Part shown: positions 15,514-20,378 of the stretch, one piece after another
Layout: each line of letters opens with the position of its first letter
How positions within the stretch are numbered: the first letter of the stretch is position 1
Assembly: GCA_020051025.1 (NCBI GenBank)
Contig: JAGVJS010000053.1
Span: 1 to 20,378 of the forward strand
Length of the DNA stretch: 20,378 bases
Direction of reading: 5' to 3'
DNA from: Sphingobium sp.
Lineage (GTDB): Bacteria; Pseudomonadota; Alphaproteobacteria; Sphingomonadales; Sphingomonadaceae
Made by a program: the position numbers and the translations under genes
The notes under the pieces: generated by a model
What the model was told of the DNA's origin: nothing
Database searches by the model: none
What the model saw: only the letters and a program-made list of their open reading frames with translations

Positions 15514-15945
15514 ATGAAGATCAATCGCAGCGGTTCGGCCGTCTGGAGTGGCGGCCTGAAAGACGGGAAGGGCACGATATCGACCCAGAGCGGTGCGCTC
15601 GATGCCTATCCCTATGGCTTTGCGACTCGCTTCGAAGGCGTGCCGGGCAGCAATCCGGAAGAACTGATCGCGGCGGCCCATGCCTCCTGCTTCACCATGG
15701 CGCTGTCGCTGATTCTGGGCGAAGCCGGGCTGACGGCGGAGAAGATGGAAACTAATGCCGTCGTCACGCTGGAAAAGCAGGACGATGGCTTTGCCGTCAC
15801 CGCCAGCCACCTGACGCTGAAGGCCACCATCCCCGGCGCCGACGACGCAACCTTTCAGGAACTGGCGGCCAAGGCGAAGGCGGGCTGCCCCATCTCCAAA
15901 CTGCTGAAGGCGGACATCAGTCTTGAGGCGGAACTTCTAGGCTGA
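15514..15945 (+). CDS. osmC: OsmC family peroxiredoxin-like protein
   Basis: OsmC reduces organic hydroperoxides using a pair of reactive Cys residues and protects against oxidative and osmotic stress. The 143-residue protein has NPEELIAAAHASCFTMAL with Cys59 and AGCPISKLL with Cys125, both conserved. The first motif matches OsmC more closely than Ohr. The length is normal. The start at 15514 is chosen because AAGGAG lies seven bases upstream; an ATG at 15508 is too close to that site. It is divergent from the PRC-barrel gene across 87 bp. Its last 29 bases overlap the end of the opposing permease gene. Confidence 0.93.
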   Translation: MKINRSGSAVWSGGLKDGKGTISTQSGALDAYPYGFATRFEGVPGSNPEELIAAAHASCFTMALSLILGEAGLTAEKMETNAVVTLEKQDDGFAVTASHLTLKATIPGADDATFQELAAKAKAGCPISKLLKADISLEAELLG

Positions 15946-16834
15946 CGATCGGCCTTCTGGCGCGGACATGTTCGCGCCAGGCGATATAGAGGCCGCTGGC
16001 GATGATCAGGGTCGCACCGATCCAGGTCGTCGCCATTGGCCAATCTTCCCCGATGGCGACTGCCAGCAGGGTGGTCCAGATGATCGCGCTATAATCCATC
16101 GGCAGGACAACCGACACCGGCCCCCAGCGTAACGCAGCGGTCAGACAGAGTTGCGCGATGCCGCCGAACAGGCCGATGGTCAGCAGCATGGCCCAGGTGA
16201 CGGGATCGTGCGCCTGCGCGACGAAAAGCATGGCGATGCCGAGCGGGACCATCGACAGGGTGGTGAACCAGAAGACGATGACGCCCGCCGGTTCGGTCCG
16301 CCCCAATTCGCGCAGCACCAGGCTGACGCTGGCGGTGACGAGCGCGGCGGCGATGGAGACGACGACCCCCTGCACCGGGAAATGGGCGGCATCCGGGCGG
16401 ATCATCACCAGCACACCGACAAAGCCGATCAGCACCGCGCCCCAGCGATGGGCGCCGGTGGCTTCACGCAGGATCAGGGCCGACAGGATCGTGCCGAAAA
16501 TCGGCATGGTGAAACCGATGGTCGCAGCCTCCGCCGGGGGAAGCATGATATAGGACAGGAAATTCAGCAACATGCCGATCATGCCAAGCATGGTGCGGCT
16601 GGCATGTGTGCGAATGCGACCGGTACGGACGGTGCGCAGGCCGCCGGCCATGGCGACCCATGCCAATATCATCGGCAGCGCCAGCGCCTGACGGTAAAAG
16701 AGCGATTCCACCACATGGACGCCCCGTTCGCTGACCAGCCGCACGGTGATGAACATGACCGACAGGCAGACGATGGCGGTCAGGCGCAGGGCTATGGCAA
16801 AAAGCGGGCGATGGGGGCGGTCGGAAGCGGTCAC
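15917..16834 (-). CDS. EamA/DMT superfamily permease
   Basis: Members of the drug/metabolite transporter family are inner-membrane carriers for metabolites such as amino acids, nucleosides or drugs; the substrate is unknown. The 305-residue product has about ten hydrophobic helices in two EamA repeats. Recognisable elements are VESLFYRQALALPMIL in the first half, AATIGFTMPIFGTILSALILRE (a typical end of repeat one, followed by WGAVLIGFVGVLVMIRP), and the second-repeat equivalent SVVLPMDYSAIIWTTLLA before the final helices. The start is GTG at 16834, with AAGG seven bases upstream. It follows the methyltransferase gene on the same strand and overlaps osmC by 29 bp at its end. Confidence 0.9.
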   Translation of the reverse strand: MTASDRPHRPLFAIALRLTAIVCLSVMFITVRLVSERGVHVVESLFYRQALALPMILAWVAMAGGLRTVRTGRIRTHASRTMLGMIGMLLNFLSYIMLPPAEAATIGFTMPIFGTILSALILREATGAHRWGAVLIGFVGVLVMIRPDAAHFPVQGVVVSIAAALVTASVSLVLRELGRTEPAGVIVFWFTTLSMVPLGIAMLFVAQAHDPVTWAMLLTIGLFGGIAQLCLTAALRWGPVSVVLPMDYSAIIWTTLLAVAIGEDWPMATTWIGATLIIASGLYIAWREHVRARRPIVSLEVPPQD

Positions 16835-16845
16835 GTCTCCGCCTT

Positions 16846-16875
16846 AGCCCGGTCACGCGATCGCGCAACCGGGCT
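16846..16875. repeat. Palindromic hairpin between methyltransferase and permease genes
   Basis: Perfect 8-bp arms AGCCCGGT (16846-16853) and ACCGGGCT (16868-16875) surround the self-complementary CGCGATCGCG (16856-16865). It lies in the 55-bp gap, directly upstream of the AAGG site that serves the permease GTG start. It may act as a partial terminator for the methyltransferase gene, an operator, or a structure limiting permease translation. No T run follows. Confidence 0.6.
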
Positions 16876-16889
16876 GGACGCGAAAAGCC

Positions 16890-17690
16890 TTATTTGCCCG
16901 GCTTGCGGAATTTCAGCGTCATCCGGTCGCTTTCGCCGATGGCCAGATATTTGTCCTTGTCGACATCCTTCTGGCTCAGCGTCGGCGGCAGGGTCCATAC
17001 GCCCTTGGGCCAGTCGGCCGTGTCCCTGGGATTGGCATTTACTTCCGACGCGCCGACATATTCGAAGCCGGCCGCCTGCGCGATGCGGCGGATGGTGGAC
17101 ACCTTCAGATAGCCACTGCTCTTTTCCAGCGCGGTGTCGCGGTCCTCGGGCAGGCGATGGTCAACCACGCCCAGCGTACCGCCCGGCTTCAGCACGTCGA
17201 AAAACGCCTTGAAGGTCGCGGCCTCATTGCCGGCCATCACCATATTGTGCACGTTGCGGAAGGTCAGCACGGTATCGACGCTGCCTGCCGGGATCTTCGC
17301 TGTTTCTTCAGGGAAGGGGACGACCTTCACCTTGTCATAGACGGCCGGGTTGGCGGCCAGGAACGTCTTGTAGCCATCCAGATAACGACCGGTCGGTTGC
17401 AGCGCGTAGAAAGTGCCATGGTCGCGCAGCAGCGGCGCCAGGATTTCCGTATACCAACCACCGCTCGGCGCATATTCCACCACTGTCTGACCCGGTGTCA
17501 CACCGAAGAAGGCGAGCGTTTCGGCTGGATGGCGATATTGGTCGCGGGCGACATTCTTGGGTGTGCGGCTGGACGCGGCGATCGCGGTGGCGATCGGGTC
17601 GGTGGCCTGATGGTGGCCGGCATGTTGGGCGATGACGGTGCCGGCTGGCAGGATCAGTGCGGCAGCGGCGATCAGGACGGGCAGGCGCAT
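16890..17690 (-). CDS. Class I SAM-dependent methyltransferase with signal peptide (COG4798-like)
   Basis: The 266-residue protein has an N-terminal signal sequence (MRLPVLIAAAALILPAG, cleavage probably at IA-QHA, residues 21-22). A Rossmann-type methyltransferase domain follows: motif I is VVEYAPSGGWYTEILAP (70-86), a motif-II/IV-like segment is VDTVLTFRNVHNM (138-150), and LKPGGTLGVVDHR (167-179) is the usual post-motif loop and strand. Methylation activity and substrate are unknown. Export is odd, because S-adenosylmethionine is cytoplasmic; similar secreted proteins form a recognisable family of predicted methyltransferases. The start at 17690 has AGAGGA seven bases upstream. It may be co-transcribed with the permease 55 bp downstream. 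Confidence 0.87.
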   Translation of the reverse strand: MRLPVLIAAAALILPAGTVIAQHAGHHQATDPIATAIAASSRTPKNVARDQYRHPAETLAFFGVTPGQTVVEYAPSGGWYTEILAPLLRDHGTFYALQPTGRYLDGYKTFLAANPAVYDKVKVVPFPEETAKIPAGSVDTVLTFRNVHNMVMAGNEAATFKAFFDVLKPGGTLGVVDHRLPEDRDTALEKSSGYLKVSTIRRIAQAAGFEYVGASEVNANPRDTADWPKGVWTLPPTLSQKDVDKDKYLAIGESDRMTLKFRKPGK

Positions 17691-17790
17691 CGGGCAATCC
17701 TCTTATCGTGATGATTGCCTCCGATGTGCCCGCCCTTCACTGGCAAGACAAGGGATTAGAATGGGATGACTTTCGGTTGTTTCAGCTCGT

Positions 17791-17863
17791 CCGTTCGTTT
17801 CGAGCGTGTCGAGAAACGGGAACACGGCCCTTGCCGCTTCTCGACTTCGCTCGAAGCGAACGG
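17791..17863. repeat. Large imperfect palindrome (REP-like element)
   Basis: The left arm (17791-17815) begins CCGTTCGTTTCGAGCG; the right arm (17838-17863) begins TTCTCGACTTCGCTCG. The arms pair over about 25 bases with one mismatch and a small indel, around a 22-base centre. Elements with CGTTCG ends and a TCGAG core are familiar between genes in sphingomonads and are probably mobilised REP-like sequences. It lies between the small outer-membrane protein gene and the methyltransferase gene and could end transcription there. The rest of the 195-bp gap (17691-17885) shows nothing else recognisable. Confidence 0.75.
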
Positions 17864-17885
17864 ATAGGCGCAAAATCCACCTGTC

Positions 17886-18617
17886 CTAGAACTCCCGGAT
17901 CAGCCTTATCCCGGCCTTGGGGCGAAAGACGTCACCATGCAGCCGCTCCGCGCCCAGGCCAGCCTGCATATTGACCTTATGCGCCAGTCGCTGATGGATT
18001 TGCGGCATCACCAGCACAGTGCCGTCAGTGCCACCGCGATAATTGAGTTCGAGGCCCAGCACCTGCCCTTCGCGGCTGTCGTAGAACAGCGAATGGTTGA
18101 GGATGGCGGCATTGCGCCCCTGTCCGCCGGAGAGCGAAACGTCGCCCAGCCCCGCCATCGACACGCTGCTCCAGCGATCATCGTAGCGATGCACGAACAT
18201 ATAGGCGAAGCTGCTGCGATAATGGCGGGCATGGCGGTCGTAGATGCCCAGATATTGTACGCCATGAGCGCTGCGTCCGCCGTTCAGCGTGCCGAATGCA
18301 GCCTGCAATCCCAACTTCAGTTCGGTGAGCCTGCCATCCTCGAACGGCAATTCGCCCTCGATCGCGAAACCGTCGGTCAGCGCATATTCCACTTCCGGCG
18401 CCCATTGCACTGTCCGGTCCGGCCCCGACAGCGACGTGGTCGCCAGCGTGTTGGCCTCCAGCGCGCCTTTCTTCGCCCCCAGCGGCCGCATCATGTCAAA
18501 GACCATCGGTTCGGGCACGTCGGGATAGGTTGTCTCAGCCTCCGCCGGTGGACACAGGCCGATAAAAAGAAACGCCACCCCGTGGCTGACGGGATGGCGT
18601 ATGGTTCGTCGAAACAC
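17886..18617 (-). CDS. Predicted outer-membrane beta-barrel protein, function unknown
   Basis: I do not recognise a named family. The 243-residue product starts with a basic stretch and a hydrophobic signal peptide (GVAFLFIGLCPPAEA, cleavage near AEA-ETT). The rest alternates polar and aromatic residues in strand-like blocks (VQWAPEVEYALTDGFAIEGELPF, HYRSSFAYMFVHRY, VLGLELNYRGG) and ends FRPKAGIRLIREF with a terminal Phe, as in outer-membrane barrels. I chose GTG at 18617 because AGGAG lies six bases upstream; an ATG at 18632 would add five residues but has no ribosome site and overlaps a small hairpin. It lies 60 bp after cpaF on the same strand, but a link to pilus function is unproven. Confidence 0.8.
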   Translation of the reverse strand: MFRRTIRHPVSHGVAFLFIGLCPPAEAETTYPDVPEPMVFDMMRPLGAKKGALEANTLATTSLSGPDRTVQWAPEVEYALTDGFAIEGELPFEDGRLTELKLGLQAAFGTLNGGRSAHGVQYLGIYDRHARHYRSSFAYMFVHRYDDRWSSVSMAGLGDVSLSGGQGRNAAILNHSLFYDSREGQVLGLELNYRGGTDGTVLVMPQIHQRLAHKVNMQAGLGAERLHGDVFRPKAGIRLIREF

Positions 18618-18677
18618 GGGATACTCCTGCATGGTGGCAACTCAGCCACTTACGCAGGGGAGGCCGGGTTTATTCCA

Positions 18678-20210
18678 TTACAGGCAGGCTTCCAGGAACG
18701 GCTGGTCGAAGCCGAACATGCGCGCCTTATCCAGCGTGTAGGGACGCAGGCCCATCGAGCGATATTCGCCGATGATCTTTCCGCTGTCATCCTCATCATG
18801 ATATTCGAACTTGAACAGTTCCTGCGTGACGATGACGTCGCCTTCCATGCCGATCACTTCGGTCACGTTGGTGACGCGGCGCGAACCGTCGCGCAGGCGC
18901 TTCACCTGCACGATCAGGTCGACCGAATCGGCGATCTGCTTGGAGATGGCTTCCTTCGGGATCTTGATGTCGCCCATCAGGATCATGTTTTCCATACGGC
19001 CCAGACACTCGCGGGGCGAGTTGCTGTGCAGCGTACACATGGACCCGTCATGGCCCGTATTCATCGCGGCGAGCAGATCGAAACATTCCGCGCCACGAAT
19101 TTCGCCCAGGATGATGCGGTCCGGGCGCATACGCAGGGCGTTCTTGACGAGGTCGCCGATGGTGATCGCGCCCTGGCCTTCCAGGTTCGGCGGACGGGTT
19201 TCCAGCGGCAGCCAGTGCGGCTGTTGCAGGCGGAGTTCGGCCGCGTCTTCGATAGTCAGCACGCGCTCGCCCGGGTCGATCATCTTCGACAGGGCGTTCA
19301 GCATCGTCGTCTTGCCCGAACCCGTACCGCCCGAAATCACGATGTTGAAACGGCAGGCGCCAGCGATCTTGAGCGCCGTCGCCATCTTGGGCGACATGGC
19401 GCCCCAACCGGCCAGCATGTCGATGGTGATCGGCTTGGCCGAAAATTTACGAATGGAAATCGCCGTGCCTTTGAGGCTCAGCGGCGGGACGATCACGTTC
19501 ACACGGGAACCATCGGGCAGGCGGGCGTCGGCCAGCGGCGTGGTCTGGTCGACGCGGCGGCCGACCTTGTTCACGATGCGCTGGGCGATCTGGAACAGAT
19601 GCTCTTCGTCACGGAACTTGATCGGTGCGATCTGGAGCTTGCCCTTCTTTTCGATATAGGTCTGTTCCGGGCCGTTGACCATGATGTCGGTCACGTCCGG
19701 GTCGGACAGCAATTCTTCCAGCGGGCCAAGACCCAGCAGTTCGTCGACCAGCACCTTTTCCAGCGCGAACTGTTCGCGACGGTTGAGCGTCAGCTTCAGT
19801 TCCGCCAGCACTTCCATGATGATCGGGCGGAATTCCTCTGCCAGTTCATCCTTGGTCAGCGTCGCGGCTGCTTCGGGATCCACGCGCTCCAGCAGGCGCG
19901 GCAGCACCTGTTCCTTGATCTTGTGGACGCTCGCTTCAAAGCCCTGCGGCCCGGCATCGGGCACATGTTCGGCATTGGCGCGGTCGGACAGGCGCGCCAT
20001 CGCATCGGCATTGCGCTGCATCTGGCTGGTCGGTGCCGAGAGCGGATCGAACGGCGCTTCGCCGGGCAGGGATGCGATGTCCAGCGGCGGGAACTGGTCG
20101 CCGCCACGCGGCGCATCCTCTTTGAGGCTGCCGCCACCCTGCATCGGGCGGGCAACGCCAAATCCGGGCTTGATGCCCGCAGGTCCATTTTTCCGTCCAA
20201 AGGCGCTCAT
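18678..20210 (-). CDS. cpaF: Tad/Flp pilus secretion ATPase CpaF
   Basis: CpaF (TadA) is the cytoplasmic hexameric ATPase that powers assembly of Flp/Tad pili used for surface attachment. The 510-residue protein has a disordered N-terminal region (1-90), an N-domain (about 95-285), Walker A GGTGSGKT (294-301), an Asp box LTIEDAAEL (318-326), Walker B RIILGEIRG (365-373) and a His box GHDGSMCTLHSNSP (386-399). All are intact. The start at 20210 (MSAFGRKNG) has GGAG four bases upstream; the open frame continues 17 codons further into a hairpin-bearing leader, which I exclude. It is preceded by the end of a probable cpaE gene. The tadB/tadC membrane components that usually follow cpaF are not present downstream. 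Confidence 0.95.
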   Translation of the reverse strand: MSAFGRKNGPAGIKPGFGVARPMQGGGSLKEDAPRGGDQFPPLDIASLPGEAPFDPLSAPTSQMQRNADAMARLSDRANAEHVPDAGPQGFEASVHKIKEQVLPRLLERVDPEAAATLTKDELAEEFRPIIMEVLAELKLTLNRREQFALEKVLVDELLGLGPLEELLSDPDVTDIMVNGPEQTYIEKKGKLQIAPIKFRDEEHLFQIAQRIVNKVGRRVDQTTPLADARLPDGSRVNVIVPPLSLKGTAISIRKFSAKPITIDMLAGWGAMSPKMATALKIAGACRFNIVISGGTGSGKTTMLNALSKMIDPGERVLTIEDAAELRLQQPHWLPLETRPPNLEGQGAITIGDLVKNALRMRPDRIILGEIRGAECFDLLAAMNTGHDGSMCTLHSNSPRECLGRMENMILMGDIKIPKEAISKQIADSVDLIVQVKRLRDGSRRVTNVTEVIGMEGDVIVTQELFKFEYHDEDDSGKIIGEYRSMGLRPYTLDKARMFGFDQPFLEACL

Positions 20211-20230
20211 ATGTCTCCGCCGTTTTGTCG

Positions 20231-20259
20231 GGATCGGCGCGGATAGAAGGTGCCGATCC
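20231..20259 (-). promoter_or_regulatory. Hairpin in the cpaE-cpaF intergenic leader
   Basis: Perfect 8-bp arms GGATCGGC (20231-20238) and GCCGATCC (20252-20259) flank a 13-base loop, 20 bases upstream of the cpaF start. No T run follows in the leftward direction, so it is not a typical terminator; it could set the ratio of cpaF to upstream pilus proteins by RNA processing or attenuation. Confidence 0.5.
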
Positions 20260-20304
20260 AATCTGTGTGATAAAGGTGAATAGGATAGAAACTTTGATAA
20301 AAGG

Positions 20305-20378
20305 CTAATGGGCCGGGCGCGCAGGCGCCGGAGCGGTCACGAAACGCGGGTCGACGCCGAACCAGCCGCCGATCGTGC
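20305..20378 (-). CDS. C-terminal end of a probable CpaE pilus-assembly protein (partial)
   Basis: Only the last 23 codons are in the window, reading TIGGWFGVDPRFVTAPAPAR and then Pro-Ala-His before TAG (20305-20307). An Ala/Pro-rich tail after a GGWFG segment fits the variable C-terminus of the MinD/ParA-like localisation ATPase CpaE. CpaE is the gene normally directly upstream of cpaF in cpa loci. The assignment rests on position, not on motifs, since no ATPase motif is visible. The gap to cpaF is 94 bp. Confidence 0.55.
   Translation of the reverse strand, partial: TIGGWFGVDPRFVTAPAPARPAH

Noticed and set aside
17937..20246. A 769-codon open frame on the + strand opposite cpaF and the outer-membrane protein
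   Set aside because: It spans two real genes and the gap between them, with His/Arg/Gln-rich low-plausibility sequence and no motifs. It is a codon-bias shadow.

Overview
The window looks like chromosomal DNA of a sphingomonad (Alphaproteobacteria, Sphingomonadaceae; Sphingobium or a close relative is my best guess). The evidence is the high G+C content, frequent GTG starts, a large TonB-dependent receptor, a yfgM-bamB-der block, tad/cpa pilus genes, a candidate EcfG-type promoter and intergenic palindromes of the kind scattered through sphingomonad genomes. The first 12 bases match the 3' end of Illumina adapters, so base 13 is probably the true start of a draft contig.

Layout, left to right. 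At 13-333 is the 3' end of valS. A MATE efflux pump (537-1988, +) follows a repeat-bearing gap and meets a HerA-like ATPase (1985-3628, -) tail to tail. An acyltransferase-3 membrane protein (3817-4980, +) runs into an LLM flavin oxidoreductase (4950-5963, -). Leftward from 11.2 kb lies a housekeeping series: panB, a YfgM-like TPR protein, bamB, der, a TusA-like protein, a free-standing Hpt protein and the LLM oxidoreductase. YfgM and BamB act at the cell envelope and Der in ribosome assembly; this gene order is conserved across many proteobacteria.

From 11.3 to 14.1 kb is a TonB-dependent receptor preceded by a 62-residue YezD/DUF2292 protein, a pairing that hints at sulfur-source acquisition. 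Then come an RBBP9-type serine hydrolase with its own promoter and terminator, a PRC-barrel protein with a possible EcfG (general stress) promoter and a strong terminator, and a divergent osmC. A DMT-family permease overlaps the end of osmC. An apparently exported methyltransferase, a 73-bp palindromic repeat and a small outer-membrane protein follow. The right end holds cpaF and the last 23 codons of what is probably cpaE, part of a Tad/Flp pilus locus.

This is mostly ordinary core chromosome. I found no CRISPR array, prophage, insertion sequence, tRNA or rRNA. The most interesting signals are non-coding: an interlocked A-B-A'-B' inverted repeat upstream of panB, a perfect 19-bp hairpin between bamB and der, and the candidate stress promoter. 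No gap exceeds 300 bases.
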